Positions 18,257 to 26,427 of a stretch of 64,000 nt of DNA are shown here, piece after piece (the first letter of the stretch is position 1; each line of letters begins with the position of its first letter). The translations under genes were made by a program, and so were the position numbers. The DNA comes from Clostridia bacterium (GTDB taxonomy: Bacteria > Bacillota > Clostridia > Oscillospirales > Feifaniaceae). The DNA lies in contig JAFWXR010000027.1 in the NCBI GenBank assembly GCA_017517965.1, positions 31,713 through 95,712 on the forward strand, in the 5' to 3' direction. The notes beneath the pieces are model-generated. The model saw only the letters and a list, made by a program, of their open reading frames with translations. It had not been told where the DNA came from and did not search any database.

Positions 18257-19584
18257 TAGTCAGAATAGGTAAAAAAGTAAAAGCAATTATAAGAAAGTTG
18301 TTCCCAAAACAGCATTATATGGGGCTTGTCAGAAGGATTGAGCGTGTTAAAACAACACAGCGTGTCGTTGCAATGACATTTGACGATGGTCCGTGTGCAT
18401 TACCGCCGAGTCCCGATAAGGGGGATGACCTCTCCCTCACCGAAAAGATTCTTGAAATTATGCGCCGTTACGATGCAAGGGGCACGTTTGACGTTGTGGG
18501 CGACACAAGTGAAAACTATCCCGACGAAATAGGCGCAGAAGGCTCTGCCTCATGGGGCGGTATAAAATACGACCATTATCCCCAGTTTGAATGTGACCGT
18601 TTCGGCGGTGCAAAGCATAAGCCCGAGCTTATACATCAGATTCTTTCGGAAGGACACGAGATATCCAACCATTCGTACAGACATCTTCTCTTCGGAAAGA
18701 AGAATATGATATACAACAAGCGCAAGACGTTTGAATCGCTCACCGAAGTGCTTACGGATTTACGCCGTCTTGACGCTTTGCTTGAGGAGAGGGACGGTTA
18801 CGATATAAAACTTTCCCGTCCGCCTCACTACGTGGACAAGATAAAGGGCGGTTTCACAAGCTACGATGCCTATGCTCTTATGCAGTATCAGTATATGGCT
18901 GCATCCTTTGACGGTGCAGGCTGGCTGCCCTGTGCAGACGGCTACGAGGCTGAAGTTGACGAAATGATAAATCCGCTTAAAGCGGCACTTGAAGCGGATG
19001 AAGACGCATTATGCGGACAGATAATCTTCCAGAAGGACGGTTACAATATGGCAAGCCGTTCGCCCGTGGCAGACGGTCTTGATTTACAGCTTAAACTGCT
19101 TTCGAAAAAGGGCTACCGTGTAGTTCCCGTCAGCGAGCTTATGGAAATTTCACCTTTTGCCGATCTCGGCGAGGGGGACGACTGTTTCGAAGAAGCAAAG
19201 TGGCTTGCACAGCACGGCAGATGTGTCGCATTTGACGATAATACGGTACGTACATCAAAGCCTCTTACGAGAGGGGAGGCTGCAATGCTTATAGCACCGC
19301 CCTCTGCAATAATTGCAAGAATTATTGAGCTTATGAAAAATCCCAAAGCACCCGATTTATTTAAAGACGTGAAATTGAGTGACCCGTATTCAACCGCTAT
19401 CCGCTGGTGTGTAGAAAACGATATAATGCAGCCTAAGGGCAAGTATTTCCTGCCCGATAAGGTTATGACGGGGGAAGAGCTCGACAGCGTTATCGCACGC
19501 TTCGGCGGTGCGACCAAGTCGCTGTCACACACTGCAACACATGCTGATCTTATAAAGGGCGTCTACCTTGCCCTGTGCAAATAA
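18247..19584 (+). CDS. NodB-type polysaccharide deacetylase with C-terminal SLH-like region
   Basis: Carbohydrate esterase 4-like protein of 445 residues starting with GTG and preceded by GGAGGG. TFDDGP is at residues 44-49 with the catalytic Asp and the metal Asp, and HSYRH at 142-146 gives the two zinc-binding histidines. RPPHY-type RPPH near 190 matches motif 3. Residues 320-440 resemble SLH repeats (FKDVKLSDPYSTAIRWCVE, then FLPDKVMTGEELDSVIARF). The N-terminus is basic (RIGKKVKAIIRKLFPK) and shows no signal peptide or lipobox, which conflicts with an S-layer role. The target could be peptidoglycan, a wall polymer or a cytosolic sugar conjugate. Confidence 0.8.
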   Translation: MALIVRIGKKVKAIIRKLFPKQHYMGLVRRIERVKTTQRVVAMTFDDGPCALPPSPDKGDDLSLTEKILEIMRRYDARGTFDVVGDTSENYPDEIGAEGSASWGGIKYDHYPQFECDRFGGAKHKPELIHQILSEGHEISNHSYRHLLFGKKNMIYNKRKTFESLTEVLTDLRRLDALLEERDGYDIKLSRPPHYVDKIKGGFTSYDAYALMQYQYMAASFDGAGWLPCADGYEAEVDEMINPLKAALEADEDALCGQIIFQKDGYNMASRSPVADGLDLQLKLLSKKGYRVVPVSELMEISPFADLGEGDDCFEEAKWLAQHGRCVAFDDNTVRTSKPLTRGEAAMLIAPPSAIIARIIELMKNPKAPDLFKDVKLSDPYSTAIRWCVENDIMQPKGKYFLPDKVMTGEELDSVIARFGGATKSLSHTATHADLIKGVYLALCK

Positions 19585-19595
19585 CGGAGGCTTTT

Positions 19596-19739
19596 ATGGA
19601 AGAAAAAGATATAATTCAGCCCGAAGAAGTTGAAACAAAGCGATCCCCGATTGTACGGGTACTTGCAGTTTTAGGCGCAATCGCCGTCCCGATTATCGCC
19701 TATCTGCTTTTCCGCTACGGATATTTATTGAAAATATAA
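19596..19739 (+). CDS. Small single-span membrane protein, 47 residues
   Basis: Hypothetical protein. CGGAGG sits five bases before the ATG, which supports translation. The first 19 residues are acidic and polar (MEEKDIIQPEEVETKRSP), followed by one membrane span (IVRVLAVLGAIAVPIIAYLL) and a short basic tail. It lies 11 bases after the NodB gene and 18 before the TM2 gene, in the same direction. I do not recognise a family. Confidence 0.7.
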   Translation: MEEKDIIQPEEVETKRSPIVRVLAVLGAIAVPIIAYLLFRYGYLLKI

Positions 19740-19757
19740 ATTAAAAGGAGAAAAAAT

Positions 19758-19943
19758 ATGGCAAAAAGCAAATGGGTTGCATTTTTTCTGTGTTTCTTTC
19801 TTGGTGGACTCGGTATACACAAATTTTACGAAGAAAGAATTCTGCTTGGTGTCGTTTACCTGTTAACCGGCGGACTTTTTGGCATCGGCATGCTCGTCGA
19901 CCTGATAGTGTTATTATTTAAACCCAATCCATATTATCCGTAA
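19758..19943 (+). CDS. TM2-domain membrane protein
   Basis: The protein has 61 residues with the TM2 layout: KSKWVAFFLCFFLGGLGIHKFYE (the first span, with the conserved GxGxHxFY) and then a second span GGLFGIGMLVDLIVLLF with the conserved Asp. Function is unknown in bacteria. AAAGGAG precedes the ATG at 19758. It is the last gene before the terminator that closes this plus-strand block. Confidence 0.88.
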   Translation: MAKSKWVAFFLCFFLGGLGIHKFYEERILLGVVYLLTGGLFGIGMLVDLIVLLFKPNPYYP

Positions 19944-19953
19944 CAAAATAAAG

Positions 19954-19987
19954 ACCGACCTATGTTTTGATCATAGGTCGGTTTTTT
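19954..19987 (+). terminator. Terminator at the convergent TM2/comM junction
   Basis: An 11-base stem ACCGACCTATG with CATAGGTCGGT is followed by a T run on the plus strand. The minus strand has fewer T residues after it, so it mainly serves the plus-strand operon. Confidence 0.88.
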
Positions 19988-19999
19988 GTATTCAGTTTT

Positions 20000-21520
20000 T
20001 TATCCTCTGAAAAAGTATTTCTTTTCGGCGGTGCGGTAGGAGATTACTTCTGCTATTATTAGCTCGTCTATCTCGTCCTTGCCCTCAAGGTCGGCAACCG
20101 TCTGCGCCGTACGGAGAAGCCTGTCATAGCTTCGTGCCGTAAGCCCGTAAAAGTCAAACGCCTTTGTAACTAAAGCTTTAGCGCTGTCTGTCAGCACGCA
20201 GAGCCTTGTTATCATATCGTGCGTCATCTGACTGTTGAGCTTTATGCCGTAGGGTGCAAGCCTTTCCTTCTGCCTTTCGCGTGCAGAAAGTACACGTTTT
20301 AATATACTGCTGCTCGGCTCCTCCGCCATTTTGTTTTCAAGGTCACTCAGCGGAACGGGCGGTACCTCTATCATAAGGTCCATTCGGTCAAGAAGCGGTC
20401 CGCTTATATGTGACATATACATTTTTCGCTCTCTCGGCGAGCAGGAACACTTTCTTTCGCTGCCGAAATTTCCGCATTTGCACGGGTTTGCCGCCGTTAC
20501 CAGAATAAAATCGGCAGGAAAAGTACTGCTCTGCGCCGCACGCGAGATAGTTATCTGCTTATCTTCGATAGGCTGTCTTAAAATTTCAAGTGACGTCTTT
20601 GAAAACTCGGGCCATTCGTCAAGAAAAAGCACGCCGTGATGAGCAAGCGATATTTCGCCCGGTCGCGGAATCGAGCCGCCGCCCGAAAGACCGACGGGGG
20701 AGACCGTGTGATGCGGACTTCGAAAGGGCGGTGCCTGTATAAGCTTGCCCTGTGTTCTGCCTGCAACGGACCAAATTTTCGTAACTTCGACAACCTCTTC
20801 ACGATCAAGTGGTGGCATTATTGAAGGCAATCTCTTTGCAAGCATACTTTTACCGCTTCCCGGAGGGCCGATAAGGGCAATATTGTGTCCGCCTGCAGCC
20901 GCAATTTCAAGCGCTCGCTTTGCGAAATAATGCCCTCTCACCTCAGCAAAATCGGGGAGGCCTTCATTTTCATACGCATTATCAAGGCTACTTTCCTGCG
21001 GTAAAACCGTTATTTCACCTTTTAAATATGAAATAAGCTCTTTTACGTCGGTTATTCCTATAACTTCAATTCCGGGAATGAGCGACGCCTCTTTTGCACA
21101 GCATTTCGGCAAAACTATCCTTTTTATGCCGTTTTCTGCGGCAAACGCCGTATACGCCAACACACCGCCAACTTCACGAAGTTCGCCCGAAAGCGAAAGT
21201 TCACCTATAAAAACTGTGTCCTGCAATACGTTTTCAAGCAGACCAAACGCACCGCAAACTGCAATAAATATGGGTAAATCGAGGGCTGACGCCTCTTTTT
21301 CCGTGTCGGCGGGTGCAAGATTTACGGTTATACGCCCCTTTTGAAAATCGCCTACCGCATTTGAATAAGCGCTTCGTACACGGCGTGTCGCCTCTTTAAC
21401 CGCCTGTCCCGCCATTCCGACAATGTCAAACGACGGTATTCCCTTCAAACAATCCGCCTCAACGGTGACGAAATATCCGTCAATGCCCTTGAGACCAACC
21501 GATTTAACCGTAAATGTCAT
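20000..21520 (-). CDS. comM: Mg-chelatase-like AAA+ ATPase ComM (YifB)
   Basis: Hexameric helicase-like ATPase; in naturally competent bacteria ComM promotes branch migration during integration of transformed DNA. The protein has 506 residues. The N-terminal Lon-protease-like fold opens MTFTVKSVGLKGIDGYFVTVEADC, and the ATPase has GPPGSGKSMLAKRLPSIMPPL near residues 216-236. FLDEWPEFSKTSLEILRQPIED holds the Walker B region, and a C4-type cluster reads NPCKCGNFG plus CSCSP. A C-terminal Mg-chelatase extension is present (LTARSYDRLLRTAQTVADLEG). It is separated by two bases from the ABC gene upstream, so the three genes form an operon. Confidence 0.95.
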   Translation of the reverse strand: MTFTVKSVGLKGIDGYFVTVEADCLKGIPSFDIVGMAGQAVKEATRRVRSAYSNAVGDFQKGRITVNLAPADTEKEASALDLPIFIAVCGAFGLLENVLQDTVFIGELSLSGELREVGGVLAYTAFAAENGIKRIVLPKCCAKEASLIPGIEVIGITDVKELISYLKGEITVLPQESSLDNAYENEGLPDFAEVRGHYFAKRALEIAAAGGHNIALIGPPGSGKSMLAKRLPSIMPPLDREEVVEVTKIWSVAGRTQGKLIQAPPFRSPHHTVSPVGLSGGGSIPRPGEISLAHHGVLFLDEWPEFSKTSLEILRQPIEDKQITISRAAQSSTFPADFILVTAANPCKCGNFGSERKCSCSPRERKMYMSHISGPLLDRMDLMIEVPPVPLSDLENKMAEEPSSSILKRVLSARERQKERLAPYGIKLNSQMTHDMITRLCVLTDSAKALVTKAFDFYGLTARSYDRLLRTAQTVADLEGKDEIDELIIAEVISYRTAEKKYFFRG

Positions 21521-21522
21521 AT

Positions 21523-23355
21523 TTATATTCCTTTATAGAGTTTTGCATACAGACCGTCCATGGCAACAAGTTCTTCCTGATTACCACGCTCGACTATCTC
21601 ACCACCGTCTATGACGAGTATCATATCACAGTCACGGATAGTTGACAGACGGTGTGCTATAAGAAACGCCGTTTTGCCCTTCATAAGCGTTTTCATGGCA
21701 CTTTGTATCTGCAATTCCGTTCGGGTATCGACGTTTGAGGTCGCCTCATCGAGAATAAGCATCGGCGGATCTATAAGAAATGCCCTTGCTATGTTGAGAA
21801 GCTGTCTCTGTCCGCCCGAAAGCGTGCCGCCACCCTCCGAAAGAATCGTTTCGTAGCCGTTTTCAAGCTGTCTTATAAATCTGTCTGCACCTGCAAGTTT
21901 TGCCGCCGCAACAACCTCTTCCATAGTCGCCTCAGGCTTACCGAAACGGATGTTATCCGCTACACTCATGGTAAACAGGCTCGTATCCTGCAAAACGATA
22001 CCGAAGTTTCTGCGAAGCGTTTTTCTGTCAATGTCGGCAATATCGTTTCCGTCAATGGTTATTCTGCCGCTGTCAAGCTCGTAAAACCGCATGAGAAGAT
22101 TAACTATCGTCGTCTTTCCCGCACCCGTCGGTCCGACGAGAGCAATATGCTGACCCTGCTTTACGTCAACCGAGATATTTTTAAGTATCTTTCTTTCGGG
22201 TGTGTATGAGAAATCGACGTTTTGTATCGAAATGTCGCCCCTGAAGGTGTCAGGCTTGAGCACTTCGCTGTCACGGTACTCACTTTCGGTGTCAAGCGCC
22301 ATAAACACACGCTCCGCACCCGCAACTGCCGCCTGTATTGCAATTATCTGATGTGAAATCTCGTTTATCGGATTTGCAAATTTCTTTGCATATTTCAAAA
22401 ATGCGCTGATACCGCCAAGGTCAAGTCCTCTCGTCAGGGCAAGAATACCCGCATACATAACGGTAAAACCGTAAAAAATGTTGTTTACGCCCTTTAAAGC
22501 AGGCATCGTTATACTGGATATAAACTGTGCTTTTATGCCGTTTTTACGCAGAGTTTCGGCATAATCGGCAAACTCACCGCACACCTTTTCACCACGGTCA
22601 AAAGCGGTAACGACGTACTGCCCCGATATACGCTCCTCAGCGTAGGAGTTGACGGTTGCAAGGTCTGCCTGATATCTGCGGTAATATTTTTTCGTGTGTT
22701 TGGTGATAAAGCCCGTCACCACGTATATCACAGGAATAGAGAAAAGCGATACAACCGTAAGTCTGGGTGATATCCAGAGCATAAGACCTATCGTGCCCAC
22801 GGTATTGAATACACACTGAAAAAGTTTTGCCAGCGTGTCTTTGAGTGCAAGCGCAACGTTTTCAAGGTCGTTTGTAAACCTGCTCATTATATCACCAAAA
22901 TGATTTCTGTCAAAATACGATACGGGCAGAGTCTGTAATTTCGTAAAAAGTTCACTTCTCATGCTGTGAGTCGCCGTCTGCGAGATTCGTATGAGCATTT
23001 TGTTTGAAATATACTGAAAAACACCGCTGATAACGTAGAGCAGGGCAAGCGTTACGCAGATTTTAACAAGCCCCTGATAATTTTTGGGGATTATGTAATC
23101 GTTTACTATGGGTTTGAGAAGATAGGTCGTAAGCAAATCAAGTCCCGTATGGACAAGCAGCAATATTATTGCCGTCGTCATACCCACCTTCGAGCCCTTG
23201 AGATAGGTGAATATCCTCTTTATCGTGCCCTTCATATCCTTGGGCTTTTCGGCAAGCAGATTGGCCGCTCGCTGACGTGCCATATTGCCGCCACCGCCCA
23301 TCATACGCTGTGACATATCAGGGGCATCCGTCTTTCTGTAATCGTTATTACTCAT
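21523..23355 (-). CDS. ABC transporter, fused membrane and ATPase subunit (canonical site)
   Basis: Half-transporter of the exporter type, 610 residues. The membrane domain at about 50-340 has six predicted spans. The ATPase has Walker A GPTGAGKTT, signature LSGGQRQLLNIARAF and Walker B LILDEATSNVD with the catalytic Glu present. A long polar N-terminus (about 50 residues, with a glycine-rich GGGGN stretch) precedes the first span. GGAGG lies before the ATG, which sits inside the end of the preceding gene (8-base overlap). It pairs with that gene as a heterodimeric exporter similar to BmrCD or TM287/288. The substrate is unknown; multidrug or lipid export is common in the family. Confidence 0.9.
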   Translation of the reverse strand: MSNNDYRKTDAPDMSQRMMGGGGNMARQRAANLLAEKPKDMKGTIKRIFTYLKGSKVGMTTAIILLLVHTGLDLLTTYLLKPIVNDYIIPKNYQGLVKICVTLALLYVISGVFQYISNKMLIRISQTATHSMRSELFTKLQTLPVSYFDRNHFGDIMSRFTNDLENVALALKDTLAKLFQCVFNTVGTIGLMLWISPRLTVVSLFSIPVIYVVTGFITKHTKKYYRRYQADLATVNSYAEERISGQYVVTAFDRGEKVCGEFADYAETLRKNGIKAQFISSITMPALKGVNNIFYGFTVMYAGILALTRGLDLGGISAFLKYAKKFANPINEISHQIIAIQAAVAGAERVFMALDTESEYRDSEVLKPDTFRGDISIQNVDFSYTPERKILKNISVDVKQGQHIALVGPTGAGKTTIVNLLMRFYELDSGRITIDGNDIADIDRKTLRRNFGIVLQDTSLFTMSVADNIRFGKPEATMEEVVAAAKLAGADRFIRQLENGYETILSEGGGTLSGGQRQLLNIARAFLIDPPMLILDEATSNVDTRTELQIQSAMKTLMKGKTAFLIAHRLSTIRDCDMILVIDGGEIVERGNQEELVAMDGLYAKLYKGI

Positions 23356-25093
23356 CGGCTGCCTCCTTCTGAGAATCCATTATCTCTTTATATATCTCGT
23401 TGCTCTGCGACAGAGTTTTATGCGTGCCTTCAGCTACTATTTTTCCTCCGTCAATAACGTAAATTTTATCAGCATTCTTTACGGATTTTATACGCTGAGC
23501 AATTATAACCGTCGTCGTGTCGGGATAATTCTTTGCAAGTCTTTCTCGGATTAATGCATCCGTCTTGGTGTCAACCGCTGAAAGTGAATCGTCAAGAAGC
23601 AGGATTTTCGGCTCTTTTATAAGCGCCCTGGCAATACAAAGCCTCTGCTTCTGTCCCCCCGACAGATTTTTACCGCCTCTTGCAAGAAACGTGTCTATTC
23701 CGTCGGACAAATTCTCAACGAATTCATCGGCACATGCAGTATGCAGTGCTTTTTTTATCTGTTCTTCATCTGCATTTTCGTTGCCCCACAGTAAATTTGC
23801 CCTCACCGTTTCCGAAAACAGCGTCGAAAACTGCGGTACCACGGCAACCTCTTTACGAAGCACGGAAAGAGAAAGGTCTTTAACGTTTTCGCCGCCTACC
23901 TTAACTTCACCCTCTGTCACGTCATACATTCTCGGAATAAGGTGTAAAAGAGTGCTTTTTCCGCTTCCCGTACCGCCCAGAAAGGCAGTAACTTCACCCT
24001 CTTTTGCCGTAAATGACACGTCTGACAGAACGTCGTCCCCACCGTCCGTATAACCAAACGTTACGTTTTTAAACTCGACACTGCTGTCGGCAAGCTCCGT
24101 AACGGGATTTTTCTTTTCTTTTACTGCAGAATCGGTATCAATTATCTCATTTATTCTGTCTATGGACACCTTTGTCCTCGAATAATTAACTATTACGTTA
24201 CTCATCATTCGAAACGACATAAGTATCTGCGTTATGTACGTGATAAGTGCCGTTATGATGCCTATTGTGACTTCCTCATGCATATAAAGATATCCGCCGT
24301 ACCAGATAACGCCAACCGTCGTAAAGCCCATAATAAGTTGCATAAGAGGCTGGATTATCGCAAGCTTTACGTTGGCATCTGCCGTAATATCCGCATAACT
24401 TCCGCTGATTTCGTCAAAAGCCTCTGTCTGCGCCTGCTCTTTGGTGTAGTTTTTGACCACCCTGATGCCGAGCAGATTTTCCCTTACGAAATCGTTAAGT
24501 CCGTCAAGCGCCTTCTGAACACGTTTGAAGACCGGAAGGGAGGTATTCATACGGTATACTATGGTAAATATCATCGGAATTATTGCATAAAGAAAAACAA
24601 GAGACAGTTTTTTATTAAGCGTCGATGCAATAATTATGCTGTTTATAAACATAAACGGTGCACGCAGACCTAGACCGAGTATCTGCCTGAACAGATTCTG
24701 CACCGATGAAATATCGTTAGTCAGACGAACGACCAGCGACGTCGTTGTCAGCCTGTCAATATTTTTGAGACCGAGCACCTGAATCTTGTCAAACGCCGCA
24801 ATTCTCAGATTGTGAGCAAGACCGAAGGACGCCTTCTGCGAGGCATAATTCGCAACGAGATGCACCGTAACACCCACCAGAGCAAGAATTACCATAAGCG
24901 CACCCATTTTGTAAATGTAACTGAGTCCGTCTGCCGTACTGCCGCCCGTATCGGTTATAGCCGTAACGTAGTCAATAATCTGCGCAAGAATTTTGGGTAA
25001 ATGCGTTTCAACTAAAACCTCACCGCACATAAGTGCAACGGTGAGAAGCGCCATAAACCGTATTCCTTTTGAATACTTTACTATACTTTTCAC
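23348..25093 (-). CDS. ABC transporter, fused membrane and ATPase subunit (degenerate site)
   Basis: Second half-transporter, 581 residues, beginning with GTG after AGGTGA. Six membrane spans precede the ATPase. Walker A reads GGTGSGKSTLL, the signature LSGGQKQRLCIARAL and Walker B LLLDDSLSAVD. Asp replaces the catalytic Glu after Walker B, the hallmark of the non-hydrolysing site in heterodimeric exporters. It overlaps its partner by 8 bases. It is the first gene of a minus-strand operon ending with comM. A bidirectional-looking hairpin separates it from the glycerate kinase gene. Confidence 0.9.
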   Translation of the reverse strand: MKSIVKYSKGIRFMALLTVALMCGEVLVETHLPKILAQIIDYVTAITDTGGSTADGLSYIYKMGALMVILALVGVTVHLVANYASQKASFGLAHNLRIAAFDKIQVLGLKNIDRLTTTSLVVRLTNDISSVQNLFRQILGLGLRAPFMFINSIIIASTLNKKLSLVFLYAIIPMIFTIVYRMNTSLPVFKRVQKALDGLNDFVRENLLGIRVVKNYTKEQAQTEAFDEISGSYADITADANVKLAIIQPLMQLIMGFTTVGVIWYGGYLYMHEEVTIGIITALITYITQILMSFRMMSNVIVNYSRTKVSIDRINEIIDTDSAVKEKKNPVTELADSSVEFKNVTFGYTDGGDDVLSDVSFTAKEGEVTAFLGGTGSGKSTLLHLIPRMYDVTEGEVKVGGENVKDLSLSVLRKEVAVVPQFSTLFSETVRANLLWGNENADEEQIKKALHTACADEFVENLSDGIDTFLARGGKNLSGGQKQRLCIARALIKEPKILLLDDSLSAVDTKTDALIRERLAKNYPDTTTVIIAQRIKSVKNADKIYVIDGGKIVAEGTHKTLSQSNEIYKEIMDSQKEAADE

Positions 25094-25144
25094 TCTTTAT
25101 CACCTGCCATATACGCTAATTTTAACACATCCGCCACCTTAAAT

Positions 25145-25179
25145 AAATAAAAAAGGAGAAATATATATATTTCTCCTTT
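25145..25179 (-). terminator. Terminator after glycerate kinase
   Basis: On the minus strand, the hairpin AAAGGAGAAATAT/ATATTTCTCCTTT is followed by a T run, immediately after the glycerate kinase stop. It separates that gene from the ABC operon further along the minus strand. Confidence 0.82.
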
Positions 25180-26407
25180 AATTATTTTTTATTAGCATAC
25201 ACATAAGATCGTTTACATTGGTACCCGTCGGCCCCGTGAAAATAAGCGCATCTGCCTTTTGAAGTGCGCGATATGAATCATTATTTTCCAGATACTCGTC
25301 TATTTTTCCTATATTTTTCGCCGTTAAACCATCTACGATTCCGCCTGCCGCATCCGTCGGACCGTCCGTCCCGTCCGAGCCTAACGAGAAAAACAGCACG
25401 TTTTTCATACCGTCCATCTCTTTTGCGGCGGAAAGCGCCACCTCCTGATTACGTCCGCCAAGACCATTTCCCGTCACGTGCACGACAGTCTCTCCGCCAC
25501 CGATAAGTGCAACGTTTTTATCGCATCCGACGTACTTTTTTGCGAGTGAAACAAACATTTTACCTGCCTCTTTCGCCTCACAATCAATTGAGTCGGACAC
25601 AATTACCGTTTCATAACCCTTTTCTTCAAGCACCCTTTGTGCAGCAAGGCAGAGTTGCTTTACAGATCCCGTTATTTTTGCGCTTACGTTATAAAGCACC
25701 TTTGGCGTTTCCTCTTTAATAAGCGCTTTTGCCCTGTCGGATAGCGAAAGGTTATACTTTTGTGCTATGTAAAGTGCATCATCCGCCGTCACGCTGTCAG
25801 GATATGACGGACCCGATGCAATCATATCAAGCGGATCGCCGATTATGTCCGACAAAACCACCGAAAACACGTGGGCAGGCGAGCAAATTTTCGCAAATTT
25901 ACCGCCTTTTACCGCCGAAAAGCGTTTTCTTATCGTATTTATCTCGGTTATGCCTGCACCTGATGCAAGAAGTGTTTTGGTGATGCTTTGCAATTCAGCC
26001 TCATCAATCAGAGGCTTTTCAAACAATGCCGAGCCGCCGCCCGATATCAAAAAGAGTACCATATCCTCTTTACAGAGGTTTTTTACCAAATCGATTGCTT
26101 CGGCGGTTGCGCTGTACGAATGCTCATCGGGGACGGGATGACCAGCTTCTCTTATTTTAAGCCTGCCGATTTCACCTTTTGAATGGCCGTGTTTGGTTAT
26201 GACAATACCGTCATCTATTTTCCCCAAAAGCTCGTCATACGCCGCTTTTGCCATCTGCCACGCGGCTTTGCCGATTGCCACAAGAACGAGTTTTCCCGTA
26301 TACGATGGCATTTCTGCAAGGGCTTTTTTTACGGCAATATCGGGCTGTGCCGCCAAAAGAGCCGCATCTATTACTGCTTTTGCATCATCTCTTATAATTG
26401 CCGACAC
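25178..26407 (-). CDS. Glycerate 2-kinase (MOFRL family)
   Basis: Phosphorylates D-glycerate to 2-phosphoglycerate. The protein has 409 residues. The N-terminal part has LVAIGKAAWQMAKAA and the glycine-rich FLISGGGSALFEKP near residues 115-128. The MOFRL domain follows with GGGETVVHVTGNGLGGRNQEVAL and SLGSDGTDGPTDAAGGIVDG. The start is GTG at 26407, with AAAGGGGG just upstream; no ATG fits better. It lies 20 bases downstream of the ClpC-like gene on the same strand, probably co-transcribed. Confidence 0.92.
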   Translation of the reverse strand: MSAIIRDDAKAVIDAALLAAQPDIAVKKALAEMPSYTGKLVLVAIGKAAWQMAKAAYDELLGKIDDGIVITKHGHSKGEIGRLKIREAGHPVPDEHSYSATAEAIDLVKNLCKEDMVLFLISGGGSALFEKPLIDEAELQSITKTLLASGAGITEINTIRKRFSAVKGGKFAKICSPAHVFSVVLSDIIGDPLDMIASGPSYPDSVTADDALYIAQKYNLSLSDRAKALIKEETPKVLYNVSAKITGSVKQLCLAAQRVLEEKGYETVIVSDSIDCEAKEAGKMFVSLAKKYVGCDKNVALIGGGETVVHVTGNGLGGRNQEVALSAAKEMDGMKNVLFFSLGSDGTDGPTDAAGGIVDGLTAKNIGKIDEYLENNDSYRALQKADALIFTGPTGTNVNDLMCMLIKNN

Positions 26408-26427
26408 CCCCTTTTTCGTACATTATA

